In this document: positions 43,999 through 53,449 of the stretch, piece after piece
Numbering within the stretch: position 1 is the stretch's first letter
How the letters are laid out: each line of letters starts with the position of its first letter
NCBI RefSeq assembly: GCF_000698575.1
Contig: NZ_JFHD01000026.1
Coordinates: forward strand, 34,049-98,048
Reading direction: 5' to 3'
Length of the DNA: 64,000 nt
Source: Caballeronia zhejiangensis
GTDB taxonomy: Bacteria > Pseudomonadota > Gammaproteobacteria > Burkholderiales > Burkholderiaceae
Position numbers and translations under genes: made by a program
The notes under the pieces: generated by a model
What the model saw: only the letters and a program-made list of their open reading frames with translations
Database searches by the model: none
What the model was told of the DNA's origin: nothing

Positions 43999-44373
43999 TC
44001 AGACGGAGATCTGCATGATGTCGTTGTAGGCCGACACGAGCTTGTTGCGCACCTGCAGGCCGAACTGCAGGCCGACGTTCGCCTTCTGCATGTCGACCAT
44101 CACGTCGTTGAGCGACACGTTCGGCGCGCCGATTTCGAATGCGTGCGCCTCGCCGAGTGCCTTGTTCTGGTTGTCGCTGATCTTGTCGATGGACGATTTC
44201 AGCGCGTCGGCGAAGCTGCCGGCGCTCGCCGCGCCCGATGTCCCGCTCTGCCCCATGACGGCGCCCGACGCGACGGACGCGGCGTTTGCGGCGCCGGTGC
44301 CGCCGGCGGCTTGCGACGCCATCGACTGAATGGCCGACATAGCCGAGGAAAGCGGATTGATCGGAAAGTTCAT
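43999..44373 (-). CDS. fliE: Flagellar hook-basal body protein FliE
   Basis: A 124-residue junction protein between the MS ring and the rod, among the first rod-type export substrates. The C-terminal half is diagnostic: 'FADALKSSIDKISDNQNKAL', 'DVMVDMQKANVGLQFGLQVR' and 'YNDIMQISV'. The N-terminal half is low-complexity Ala/Gly/Ser. The ATG at 44373 fits the family; a longer frame would cover the divergent promoter region. It faces fliF across a shared regulatory region. Confidence 0.95.
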   Translation of the reverse strand: MNFPINPLSSAMSAIQSMASQAAGGTGAANAASVASGAVMGQSGTSGAASAGSFADALKSSIDKISDNQNKALGEAHAFEIGAPNVSLNDVMVDMQKANVGLQFGLQVRNKLVSAYNDIMQISV

Positions 44374-44491
44374 GTTGACTCCGGATGACAGGAAATAACG
44401 GGTGCCGTTCGTGGCGGAGACCCGATGCCCGGCCCGCATTTGCGGAGGTTCGCCGAGTACGAAAAAGATTAGCAGCCGGCGGTTTTTCAAA

Positions 44492-44534
44492 GCGCGGGAA
44501 GAACGGGGAAAACCCCGCTCTATTCGCCGAATCG
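44492..44534. promoter_or_regulatory. FlhDC-like inverted box between fliE and fliF
   Basis: The right arm CCGCTCTATTCGCCGAATCG (44515-44534) resembles one half of the enterobacterial FlhDC site (CGCTATTTCTGCCATT). The left arm GCGGGAAGAACGGGG (44494-44508) is its approximate inverse, around a central AAAA. Similar right arms precede fliL (54813) and fliP (57425). GGATAAT at 44551 could be a -10 for fliF. Confidence 0.55.
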
Positions 44535-44644
44535 ACTTGCAATCTTCTGCGGATAATCCCCATCGTGAAAAGTCCTCCACCGCCGCTTACATGGAAGCGG
44601 GAAGCGGCGGAGGGGAACCTCAGGATTCGGAGCTTCGACGCTAA

Positions 44645-46441
44645 ATGGAAACGCCCAACAACTCACTCATCACGCCCGACGCCAGAATGGGCCTGGCGGG
44701 CGCACAGCCGGGCGCAGCCGGAACGGCCACCGCCGGCGCGAGCCTCGCGGGCGGCGCGGGAGCCGACTTCGGCGGCTTCGCGCAGCGCATGCCGATGCTC
44801 AACCAGTTCCGCTCGAATCCGCGCGTGCCGCTCATCGTGGCCGTCGCGATTCTGGTGATGGTGGTCGCGGGCCTCGTCATGTGGTCGCGCCAGCCGGACT
44901 ATCGCGTGCTCTTTTCCAATCTGTCCGACCGGGACGGCGGCGCAATCGTTGCCGCGCTCCAGCAGGGCAACATTCCGTACAAGCTCTCCGACGGCGGCGG
45001 CGCCATTCTCGTGCCGGCCGAGCAGGTGCACGAAACGCGTCTGCGTCTCGCGAGCCAGGGCTTGCCGAAGGCCGGCTCGGTCGGCTTCGAGCTGATGGAC
45101 AACCAGAAGTTCGGCATCAGCCAGTTCGCCGAGCAGGTCAACTATCAGCGCGCGCTGGAAGGCGAGCTGGAGCGCACGATCGGCTCGATTTCGTCGGTGA
45201 AGTCGGCGCGCGTGCATCTGGCGATTCCGAAGCCTTCCGTCTTCGTGCGCGACAAGGAACTGCCGACCGCCTCCGTGATGGTCAATCTGTACCCCGGCCG
45301 CGTGCTCGACGAAGGCCAGGTGGTGGCGATCACGCACATGGTGGCGTCCGGCGTCGCGGACATGCCGGTCAAGAACGTGAACATCGTCGATCAGGACGGC
45401 AACCTGCTGACGAGCCAGAACGCCGCGAACGGCCTCGACGCATCGCAACTGAAGTACGTGCAGCAGATCGAGCACAACACGCAAAAGCGCATCGACGCGA
45501 TCCTCGCGCCGCTCTTCGGCGCCGGTAACGCGCGTTCGCAGGTCAGCGCCGACATCGACTTCTCGAAGCTCGAGCAAACCGCCGAAAGCTACGGCCCGAA
45601 CGGCAACCCGCAGAACACGGCGATCCGCAGCCAGCAGTCGAGCGAGTCGAGCGAATCCGGCGGCAGCAGCATCGGCGGCGTGCCGGGCGCGCTGTCGAAC
45701 CAGCCGCCGCAGCCGGCATCCGCGCCGGTCGACGCAGCGGCATCGGGCGCGGCGGGCGCATCGGCGAAAACGGGTCCGCAGAATCAGCGCAAGGACACGA
45801 CGACGAACTACGAAGTCGATCGCACCGTGCGTCACTACGAGCAGGCGACGGGCGGCATCAAGCGTCTGTCGGTGGCGGTGGTCGTGAACTACGAGAAGAA
45901 GGTCGATGCGAAGGGCAACGTCACGATGACGCCGCTTGCCGCCGACAAGCTCGCGCAGGTCCAGCAGCTCGTGAAGGACGCGATGGGCTTCGACGACAAG
46001 CGCGGCGACTCGGTGAACGTCGTGAACAGCGCGTTCTCCGCCGATCTGAACGCGACGCCCGACGTGCCGTGGTGGAAGACGCCGGAATCGATCGGCATGG
46101 GCATTCAGGCGGCGAAGTATCTGGGCATCGGCATCGTCGGTCTGTTCCTGTACTTCAGCATGGTGAAGCCGGCGATGAAGCGCGCCTTCCCGCCGCCGCC
46201 CGAAGCCGCGCCGACGCTCGCCGTACCGGACGAACTCTCGCTGCTCGACGGCCCGTCGCTCGACGGCGGCGGCACGGCGAAGCTGGAAGACGAAGACAAG
46301 GATGCCGAGGTGAGTCTCCTCGGTCATGAAAGCAAGAAAGCCAAATTCGACCGCAATCTCGACTACGCGCGCATGGTCGCGCGTCAGGATCCGAGAATCG
46401 TTGCGACGGTCGTAAAGAACTGGGTGTCCGATGAACGCTGA
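44645..46441 (+). CDS. fliF: Flagellar MS-ring protein FliF
   Basis: A 598-residue ring-forming membrane protein on which the rest of the flagellum assembles. The first membrane helix is at about 59-79 ('VPLIVAVAILVMVVAGLVMW'), the second at about 482-500 ('YLGIGIVGLFLYFSM'). The periplasmic part carries the ring-building motifs ('RLRLASQGLPKAGSVGFELM', 'YQRALEGELERTI', 'SARVHLAIPKPSVFVRD'). The C-terminal tail binds FliG. An Ala/Ser/Gln-rich insertion lies at about 325-380. It overlaps fliG by 11 bp. Confidence 0.97.
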   Translation: METPNNSLITPDARMGLAGAQPGAAGTATAGASLAGGAGADFGGFAQRMPMLNQFRSNPRVPLIVAVAILVMVVAGLVMWSRQPDYRVLFSNLSDRDGGAIVAALQQGNIPYKLSDGGGAILVPAEQVHETRLRLASQGLPKAGSVGFELMDNQKFGISQFAEQVNYQRALEGELERTIGSISSVKSARVHLAIPKPSVFVRDKELPTASVMVNLYPGRVLDEGQVVAITHMVASGVADMPVKNVNIVDQDGNLLTSQNAANGLDASQLKYVQQIEHNTQKRIDAILAPLFGAGNARSQVSADIDFSKLEQTAESYGPNGNPQNTAIRSQQSSESSESGGSSIGGVPGALSNQPPQPASAPVDAAASGAAGASAKTGPQNQRKDTTTNYEVDRTVRHYEQATGGIKRLSVAVVVNYEKKVDAKGNVTMTPLAADKLAQVQQLVKDAMGFDDKRGDSVNVVNSAFSADLNATPDVPWWKTPESIGMGIQAAKYLGIGIVGLFLYFSMVKPAMKRAFPPPPEAAPTLAVPDELSLLDGPSLDGGGTAKLEDEDKDAEVSLLGHESKKAKFDRNLDYARMVARQDPRIVATVVKNWVSDER

Positions 46442-47426
46442 AGGCCTGAATAAAGCCGCTCTCCTCCTGATGTCGATCGGCGAGGAAGAAGCCGCCGAAG
46501 TTTTCAAGTATCTCGCCCCGCGCGAGGTGCAGAAGATCGGCGCGACGATGGCGGCCCTGAAAAACGTGACGCGCGAGCAGCTCGACAACGTGCTGACCGA
46601 ATTCGTGAGCGAAGCCGAGCAGCACACGGCGCTTTCGCTGGATTCGAGCGAGTACATCCGCTCCGTGCTGACGAAGGCGCTCGGCGAAACCAAGGCCGGC
46701 GCGCTGATCGACCGTATCCTGCAGGGCAGCGATACGAGCGGCATCGAAGGCCTGAAGTGGATGGACTCGGGCGCGGTCGCGGAACTCATCAAGAACGAGC
46801 ATCCGCAGATCATCGCGACGATCCTCGTTCACCTGGACCGCGATCAGGCGTCGGAAATCGTGTCGCTGTTGTCCGACCGCCTGCGCAACGACGTGCTCCT
46901 GCGCATCGCGACGCTCGACGGCATCCAGCCCGCCGCGCTGCGCGAACTCGACGACGTGCTGACGACGCTGCTCTCCGGCAGCGACAACCTGAAGCGCGCG
47001 CCGATGGGCGGCATCCGCACGGCGGCCGAGATTCTCAACTTCATGTCGAGCAATCACGAAGAAGGCGTCATCGCGAACGTGCGCGAATACGACGCCGAGC
47101 TCGCGCAGAAGATCATCGACCAGATGTTCGTGTTCGAGAACCTGCTCGATCTGGAAGACCGCGCGATCCAGCTTCTGCTGAAGGAAGTGGAATCGGAAAC
47201 GCTGATCGTGTCGCTCAAGGGCGCGCAGCCGGCGCTGCGCCAGAAGTTCCTGTCGAACATGTCGCAGCGCGCGGCCGAACTGCTCGCCGAAGACCTCGAT
47301 TCGCGCGGTCCGGTGCGCGTGTCGGAAGTCGAGCAGCAGCAGCGCAAGATTCTGCAGATCGTCCGCAATCTCGCGGAAAACGGTCAGATCCAGTTAGGCG
47401 GCAAGGCCGAGGACGCATATGTCTAA
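46431..47426 (+). CDS. fliG: Flagellar motor switch protein FliG
   Basis: A 331-residue cytoplasmic C-ring protein that contacts MotA and sets torque direction. 'GLNKAALLLMSIGEEEAAEV' opens the N-terminal FliF-binding domain, the middle EHPQ motif appears as 'KNEHPQIIATILVHLD', and the C-terminal torque domain has 'LVSLKGAQPALRQKFLSNMS'-like sequence with charged residues ('QKFLSNMSQRAAELLAEDLD'). Overlaps fliF and fliH by a few bases. Confidence 0.97.
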   Translation: MNAEGLNKAALLLMSIGEEEAAEVFKYLAPREVQKIGATMAALKNVTREQLDNVLTEFVSEAEQHTALSLDSSEYIRSVLTKALGETKAGALIDRILQGSDTSGIEGLKWMDSGAVAELIKNEHPQIIATILVHLDRDQASEIVSLLSDRLRNDVLLRIATLDGIQPAALRELDDVLTTLLSGSDNLKRAPMGGIRTAAEILNFMSSNHEEGVIANVREYDAELAQKIIDQMFVFENLLDLEDRAIQLLLKEVESETLIVSLKGAQPALRQKFLSNMSQRAAELLAEDLDSRGPVRVSEVEQQQRKILQIVRNLAENGQIQLGGKAEDAYV

Positions 47427-48093
47427 CACCCGCGCGCAAAAGGCTCCGGTCTCGGCGTATCAGCGCTGGGAAATGGCGTCGTTCGATCCCGTCGAGATCA
47501 AGGTCGACAACAGCGCGGCGGAACAGGCCGCGCTCGAAGCGCACCTGCGCCGCGTCGAGGACGACGCGTATCAGCAAGGTCTCGCGAAGGGGCACGTCGC
47601 GGGGCAGGCGCTTGGGTATCAGGCGGGTTACGAGCAAGGTCAGGCGAAGGGTTTCGAGGACGGCCGCAAGGAAGCGCTCGCGCAGGCCGCGCGTCTCGCC
47701 GAGATCGCCGATGCGTTCAAGACCGCCCTGCAAGCCGCCGATGCGGCCATCGCGGAATCGCTCGCGGAACTCGCGGTCGATATCGCGCAGCAGGTCGTGC
47801 GCCAGCATCTCGCACTCGATCCGACGGCGCTCGTCGCCGTGGCGCGCGAAGTCATCGCGTCCGAGCCGGAGCTGTGCGGCGCGCCGACGCTCATCGTCAA
47901 TCCGGCCGACATGGCTATCGTCGATGCGTATCTCAAGGACGAACTCGAAGCCGCCGGCTGGACCGTGCGGCCCGATCCGGAAGTCGAGCGCGGCGGCTGC
48001 AAGGCGCACGCCGCAACCGGTGAAATCGATGCGACCAACGTGTCGCGCTGGGAGCGCGTGGTGGCCGCGTTGGGGAGAAGCAAGCCGTGGTAA
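47419..48093 (+). CDS. fliH: Flagellar assembly protein FliH
   Basis: A 224-residue regulator of the export ATPase. The N-terminus binds the C ring/FlhA region ('YQRWEMASFDP'). A Gly-spaced coil with repeated GxxxG-like steps follows at residues 50-80 ('GLAKGHVAGQALGYQAGYEQ'), as is typical of FliH, and the C-terminal domain interacts with FliI. It overlaps fliG by 8 bp and fliI by 7 bp. Confidence 0.94.
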   Translation: MSNTRAQKAPVSAYQRWEMASFDPVEIKVDNSAAEQAALEAHLRRVEDDAYQQGLAKGHVAGQALGYQAGYEQGQAKGFEDGRKEALAQAARLAEIADAFKTALQAADAAIAESLAELAVDIAQQVVRQHLALDPTALVAVAREVIASEPELCGAPTLIVNPADMAIVDAYLKDELEAAGWTVRPDPEVERGGCKAHAATGEIDATNVSRWERVVAALGRSKPW

Positions 48094-49610
48094 ATCAACG
48101 GATCACGCAGGATGGTCTGAGCGAACTCGAACAGGAACTCGCGCGCGCGTCGTTCGGCCCGCTCGCCGAAGAGCGCGCGGAAGACGAATCGCCCGACGAA
48201 CTCGCCGCGCGCACCATCGCCGAACTGGCCGGTATCGCGGGCAATCCGCACATCGACACGTGGCGCGACAAGCTCGACGCGCTGCGCTCGCGCAATGCGA
48301 TCGCGAAGCCGCTGCGTCCGTGCGGACGTCTCACGCGGGCCGCCGGTCTCGTGCTCGAAGCGGTCGGCCTGAAGATGGGCGTCGGCTCCGAATGCATCAT
48401 CGAGCTGCCGCCGGGCAGCGCGATTCCGACCGCCGAAGCCGAAGTCGTCGGTTTCGCGGGCGACAAGCTCTTTCTCATGCCGACGACCGAAGTCGCCGGC
48501 CTGTTGCCGGGCGCGCGCGTCTATCCGTTGGAAAGCGCGCCGATCAACGATCCGATGGCGGGCGCGAAGCGTCTGCCGGTCGGCTGGGAAATGCTCGGCC
48601 GCGTGGTCGACGCGTCCGGCCGTCCGCTCGACGGGCTCGGCCCGCTCGGCGCCAAGGTCGATGCGCCGCTGGCGGGTCCGGTCATCAATCCGCTGAATCG
48701 CGAGCCGATCCACAAGGTGCTCGACGTCGGCGTGCGCGCGATCAACTCGCTGCTGACGGTCGGACGCGGCCAGCGCATGGGCCTGTTCGCGGGTTCGGGC
48801 GTCGGCAAGTCGGTTCTGCTCGGCACGATGGCGCGCTACACGAGCGCGGAAGTCATCGTGATCGGGCTGATCGGCGAACGTGGCCGCGAAGTGAAGGAAT
48901 TCATCGAGCAGATTCTGGGCGAGGACGGTCTCGCGCGCTCGGTCGTCGTGGCCGCGCCTGCGGACGTGTCGCCGGTGCTGCGGATGCAGGCCGCCGCGTA
49001 CACGACCTCGCTCGCCGAATATTTCCGCGATCAGGGCAAGCACGTCCTGATGCTGATGGATTCGCTCACGCGTTACGCGATGGCCCAGCGCGAGATCGCG
49101 CTCGCCATCGGCGAGCCGCCCGCGACCAAAGGCTATCCGCCGTCGGTGTTCGCGAAGCTGCCGGCGCTCGTCGAGCGCACCGGCAATGGTCCCGAAGGCG
49201 GCGGCTCGATCACGGCGTTCTACACCGTGCTCACCGAAGGCGACGATCAGCAGGATCCGATCGCCGACTCGGCGCGCGCGATTCTGGACGGCCATATCGT
49301 GCTGAACCGCTCGCTCGCGGAAGCCGGGCACTATCCGGCGATCGACATCGAGCAGTCGATCAGCCGCGTGATGACGTCGATCATCGACGACAAGCACCTC
49401 GAACGCGTGCGTCTCTTCAAGCAGATGCTGTCGCGCTATCAGCGCAACAAGGATCTCATCAACGTGGGCGCGTATTCGAGCGGACGCGACCAGTTGCTCG
49501 ACCGCGCCATCGCGCTGTATCCGCGCATGGAGTCGTTTTTGCAGCAAGGCTTTCGCGAAGAGGCGCCGTTCGAGCCGAGCATCGCGATGTTGAATCAACT
49601 GTTCGAATAG
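48087..49610 (+). CDS. fliI: Flagellum-specific ATPase FliI
   Basis: A 507-residue ATPase of the type III export gate. Walker A is 'MGLFAGSGVGKSVLLGTMAR' (near residue 230), the catalytic Glu lies in 'GERGREVKEFIEQ', Walker B is 'HVLMLMDSLTRYAMAQREI', and 'GEPPATKGYPPSVFAKLP' is diagnostic. The start is a GTG at 48087 overlapping the fliH stop. The N-terminal FliH-binding extension (about 90 residues) is longer than in E. coli (457 residues in total). Confidence 0.96.
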   Translation: MVNQRITQDGLSELEQELARASFGPLAEERAEDESPDELAARTIAELAGIAGNPHIDTWRDKLDALRSRNAIAKPLRPCGRLTRAAGLVLEAVGLKMGVGSECIIELPPGSAIPTAEAEVVGFAGDKLFLMPTTEVAGLLPGARVYPLESAPINDPMAGAKRLPVGWEMLGRVVDASGRPLDGLGPLGAKVDAPLAGPVINPLNREPIHKVLDVGVRAINSLLTVGRGQRMGLFAGSGVGKSVLLGTMARYTSAEVIVIGLIGERGREVKEFIEQILGEDGLARSVVVAAPADVSPVLRMQAAAYTTSLAEYFRDQGKHVLMLMDSLTRYAMAQREIALAIGEPPATKGYPPSVFAKLPALVERTGNGPEGGGSITAFYTVLTEGDDQQDPIADSARAILDGHIVLNRSLAEAGHYPAIDIEQSISRVMTSIIDDKHLERVRLFKQMLSRYQRNKDLINVGAYSSGRDQLLDRAIALYPRMESFLQQGFREEAPFEPSIAMLNQLFE

Positions 49611-49675
49611 TTTTCGACTAGTATCCGAAGCATTCGTCACAAGAAAGCACAAAGACCTTACGGGACCGCCACGCC

Positions 49676-50131
49676 ATGTCGAAGAATCTGCCGATCAACA
49701 CCCTCATCGAACTCGCCGAAGAGGAACTCGATAACGCCACGAAGAAGCTCGGCAAGCTTCAGCAGGAACACAACGAGATCGAAACGCAACTGAACGCGCT
49801 CGTGACGTATCGCGACGAGTATCACGCGCGTTTCACGGCGTCGGCGCAGCAAGGCACGACGGCGCAGACGCTGCGCAATTTCCAGGCTTTCGTCGATACG
49901 CTCGACAGCGCCATCGCGCAGCAGCGCACGCTGCTCCTGATGGCCGATCAGCGCATCGAGGCGGCGAAACCCGACTGGCGTCTCAAGAAACAGAAGCTCG
50001 GCAGCTATGAAGTGCTGGCCGCACGCGGCGAGGCGATCCTCGCGAAGAAGGCCGCGCGCGTCGAGCAGCGCGAATCCGACGAACACGCCGCCAAGGTGCT
50101 GCGCATGCGCGCCGAGCGGGCTTCGTCGTAA
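49676..50131 (+). CDS. fliJ: Flagellar export protein FliJ
   Basis: A 151-residue two-helix coiled-coil chaperone of the export apparatus. The whole chain is rich in heptad-like charged/hydrophobic pattern ('LIELAEEELDNATKKLGKLQ', 'QRTLLLMADQRIEAAKPDWR'). It sits between fliI and fliK, its usual place. Confidence 0.92.
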   Translation: MSKNLPINTLIELAEEELDNATKKLGKLQQEHNEIETQLNALVTYRDEYHARFTASAQQGTTAQTLRNFQAFVDTLDSAIAQQRTLLLMADQRIEAAKPDWRLKKQKLGSYEVLAARGEAILAKKAARVEQRESDEHAAKVLRMRAERASS

Positions 50132-50161
50132 CCCATTCATCGATATTTCCAGAGGCTCAGC

Positions 50162-51523
50162 ATGTCCTCCGTTTCTCTTCTCGGCGCGCTTTCCGGCGCC
50201 ACGTCATCGGGCAACTCCGCGGCGCAGCGCGCGGCGAGCGCCGGCGCGTCGTTCGGCAAGACGCTCCAGGGCATCACCGACCGCGCCAACGCCGACGCAC
50301 AAGCGGCTCAGGCGTTCGCGGATTCGTCCGCCGACACATCGAGCGTGCACGACGCGCCGAAGCCTTCCGACGACGCATCGAAGAGCGACGACGCATCCGA
50401 TGCTCAGGCCGCCGCGAAGCCCGACGAGACGGACGCGCCGAAAGAGGCATCGAAGCCTGCGGACAAGGCGAATACGGCCGACGCGTCGAAGCCGGCGTCG
50501 GGATCGTCATCGGATGCGGCCGCCGCTGCGCAAGCGAAAGCCCGCGCGGACGCCGCGAACGAAGCCGACGCCGACTCGGACGATACCGAGTCCGCGCTCG
50601 CCGATGCGGCCGACGCTGCATCGCTCGTCACGACGACCGCATCGACCGGCGACAACAAAGCGACGGACACGACGCACAAGAGCAGCGATGCGAAGTCGGC
50701 GCAGGACGCGCTGGCCGCCGCGCTCGCCTCGATGAACAACACGCAGCCCGCGAATGCCGCGGCGAACGGTTCGGTCGGAACGGCGCGCGAGGGCGAGAAA
50801 GGCGACGATCAGGGCGGCCTCTTCGCGAAAGGCGGAAAGGGCGCGAGCCTGCCCGGGCTGACGGCGAATGCGAAGGCCGGCGACAAGGCTGTCGACGCAG
50901 CCGCGCTCGCATCCGCGCAAACCGCGCCGGCGATATCCGCCGACGCCGCGACCGCCGCCTACAAGCAAGCCGCCGACGCGGCCGCGCACGCGGTCGCGAT
51001 GCAGACGGCATCGGCGGGTTCGGCGGTGTCGAGTCCGCAGGGCGCGATGGCATCGGCGACCAGCGCCGCGATCGCACCGCACGTTGGCGGCTCCGGCTGG
51101 GACGACGCGTTCAGTCAGAAGGTCGTGTTTCTGTCGAAGGCGGATCAGCAAAGCGCGGAATTGACGCTGAATCCGAAAGATCTCGGGCCGTTGCAGGTGA
51201 CGCTGCAGGTCTCCGATAACCACGCGCACGCGCTGTTCGTGTCGCAGCATGCGCAGGTGCGCGAAGCGATCGAAGCCGCGATGCCGAAGCTGCGCGAAGC
51301 GATGGAAGCGAACGGCATCAGTCTCGGAAGCGCGTCCGTCGCCGATGGCTTCACGCGCCAGTCGCAGCAACAAAGCGGTGACGGCCGCTCGGGATCGGGC
51401 GGCGGCGGCCGTGCGTCGGGCGGAATCGGTGGTCTGGGCGGCGTGAGCGCCGACGATTCCGTTGCGGCGAGTATCAACGTGCCCGTGCGACGCACGGTCG
51501 GACTCGTCGATACGTTCGCCTGA
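50162..51523 (+). CDS. fliK: Flagellar hook-length control protein FliK
   Basis: A 453-residue molecular ruler. Residues 1-310 are disordered and rich in Ala, Asp, Lys and Ser, the usual character of the ruler part. The C-terminal Flg_hook domain at about 320-410 has 'KVVFLSKADQQSAELTLNPK', 'LGPLQVTLQVSDNHAHALFV' and 'EAIEAAMPKLREAMEANGIS'. It closes the fliFGHIJK run. The strand then enters a decayed segment, not fliL directly. Confidence 0.93.
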   Translation: MSSVSLLGALSGATSSGNSAAQRAASAGASFGKTLQGITDRANADAQAAQAFADSSADTSSVHDAPKPSDDASKSDDASDAQAAAKPDETDAPKEASKPADKANTADASKPASGSSSDAAAAAQAKARADAANEADADSDDTESALADAADAASLVTTTASTGDNKATDTTHKSSDAKSAQDALAAALASMNNTQPANAAANGSVGTAREGEKGDDQGGLFAKGGKGASLPGLTANAKAGDKAVDAAALASAQTAPAISADAATAAYKQAADAAAHAVAMQTASAGSAVSSPQGAMASATSAAIAPHVGGSGWDDAFSQKVVFLSKADQQSAELTLNPKDLGPLQVTLQVSDNHAHALFVSQHAQVREAIEAAMPKLREAMEANGISLGSASVADGFTRQSQQQSGDGRSGSGGGGRASGGIGGLGGVSADDSVAASINVPVRRTVGLVDTFA

Positions 51524-51589
51524 TCCTTCTCAGCGCCTCACGCCGCACATTCGGCGCGCAGGCGCTCGGCGACGACGATGTAATGCCGG

Positions 51590-52035
51590 GGGGCATCGTC
51601 CGTTGAAAGCCCACCGGCGTGGTGACGAACATGCCGACGAAATGCGCGACGCCGCGCAGCGGCGCGTTCATCGGGAAGTCGAGCACATGCGACGACGCCG
51701 ACGTGATGTCGATGCCGCACGCGAGCACGCTGGAGACGAGCGCCGCAAAAAGCAGCGCGCGCAGGAGATAGAGGCCGCGCAGCGGGACGTGCGTGAAACG
51801 CACGACGATGCCGAGCGCGATCGCGGGTGCGGCGATGAGCAGAAGCGCGGCGAAAAGCGCGTGCAGCACGCTCCTCCGATGCAGCACGCCGACGAGCGTC
51901 TGCGCGCCGGCGAGTCCGCCGATGACCGCAGGCCAGCCGCACGGCGCGTCAGCATGAGAGCCGCCATCGCGACGCCCGAAGGCGGCCAGATCGACGCGGC
52001 GCTCGCCAGATGGAAACCGGCCGAGGCCAGTCAAT
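51590..52035 (-). pseudogene. Degenerate MASE1-like membrane sensor fragment
   Basis: On the minus strand one frame reads 'ASIWPPSGVAMAALMLTRRA', the MASE1-type WPPxGxAxAxL motif. After a frame change within about 10 bp another frame continues 'WPAVIGGLAGAQTLVG' and several hydrophobic segments ('LFAALLLIAAPAIALGIVVR', 'LLRALLFAALVSSVLACGI'). There is no start codon in a sensible place and no output domain (kinase or GGDEF) follows, so this is a remnant. Assignment to MASE1 rests on the motif order only. Confidence 0.55.
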
Positions 52036-52225
52036 CGCGACTCAAACGACGATCAGCGTTCTCCCAATTGGCGGACTTTTCTCAAAGTCTCGGCATCGTC
52101 CTGAGACAGAACACAGCATGAATGCAACATTTAGTATTCCTCTGATGGCGGTCTGAAGGGCGCTCCTAGAATCTGCGCGACTCGTCTCCTTTGCCGCCGC
52201 GCAGCAACATGCGCGACGCTTTGTC

Positions 52226-53424
52226 ATGCGCGCATTCGTTTCACTGCTGCTGGCTTTCTGCCTGCACGTCCCTTTTTCCGACGCCTTCGCCCAAGGTTCG
52301 TCATCGCCCGTAATTGACGCCGCGCCCAAGTCCCGGCCGCGGATCGCGCTGGTTTTGTCCGGCGGCGGCGCGCGCGGTTATTCGCATATCGGCGTGCTGA
52401 AAGTGCTGGAACGCATGCGCGTTCCGGTCGATTTCATCGTCGGCGCGAGCATGGCCGCGCCCGGCCTCTTCTCGCCGATCGAAGTCGACGGCCGCGTGCG
52501 GATCGACGGCGGTATCGTCGACAACCTGCCTGTCGATGTCGCGCGCGAACTCGGCGCCGATACGTGATCGCGGTGCAAACCGGCACGCCGCTCAGGAAGC
52601 GCGAGAACATCAAGTTGCCCGCCGACGTCGCCCAGCAGATGATCGGCATCCTGATCGGCCAGAACGTGACGGCGGCGAAAGACTCGCTCGGCCCGAGGGA
52701 CATCCTGATCAGCCCGGATCTCGGCGACATCAAGTTCACCGACTTCGCGCGCGCGCACGAGGCGATCGATGACGGCGAAAAGGCCGCGGCCGGCGCGCTG
52801 TCGCTATCGGTCGAAGACTACGCGGCGTATCAGGCCGCGCATCGCACCGCATCGCGGCCCACCGCCGCGCGCATCGACACGATCGACATCGTGACGTCGC
52901 CGCGCATTCCGACCGACTATGTCCGGCGGGCGCTGGATCTCAACGAAGGCGATGCCTACGACGCGCACGAAATCAACGAACGCCTCGCGCGCCTCGAAAC
53001 GAGCGGCTACTTCAAGAGCGTCTCGCACGAATTCGTCCACGAAGACGGCGTGAACCGCCCGCGCGTGAACCCGGCGGAAAAGAGCTGGGGATCCAACTTC
53101 CTGCTGTTCTCGCTCGGCGGCCTCCGACATCTGGCGGCGTATGGCGTCAATCAGTTCTCCGGGAACTACCTGTTCTACAGCCAGCAGACGTACCAGTTTC
53201 GCGTGGCGTCGCCGAAAGGAACGGCGGTGAACGACGTGTATCTCGGCACGATGGCCGAAGCCGGCAACGCAACGTTCGAGCGCAGCGCACTTCGCATGGG
53301 CGATCTGAAGAAGAGCCTCAGCGTGTTCGTCGGCGCGACGACCGCTCGGCCCGGCGTATCTCGGCTACGCGATCGCGCCGGGCGGCATTCAAAGCGTCTA
53401 TCTCCAGTTCGGCGCGAAGTTCTG
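52226..53424 (+). pseudogene. Decayed patatin-Omp85 protein (PlpD-like), internal deletions and frameshifts
   Basis: Residues 1-23 are an intact signal peptide. 'IALVLSGGGARGYSHIGVLK' (oxyanion-hole GGGxRG) is followed by 'FIVGASMAAPGLFSPIEVDG': the nucleophile GxSxG region is joined directly to the late patatin segment, so over 100 residues of the catalytic core are missing. 'IDGGIVDNLPVDVARELGAD' (DGG catalytic Asp) then hits a stop at 52565; a one-base change restores 'VIAVQTGTPL'. A POTRA-like segment follows ('TDYVRRALDLNEGDAYDAHE'), then a shortened beta-barrel. A last frame change leads to the barrel end 'SVYLQFGAKF' and a stop at 53422-53424. Intact relatives are two-partner-like type V secreted lipases. 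Confidence 0.82.
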
Positions 53425-53449
53425 AGGCCGACGTGGCCCGCGCGCGCAT

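Noticed and set aside
46757..49621. A 954-codon frame overlapping fliG, fliH and fliI in another frame
   Set aside because: Arg-rich frame shadow of three confident flagellar genes.
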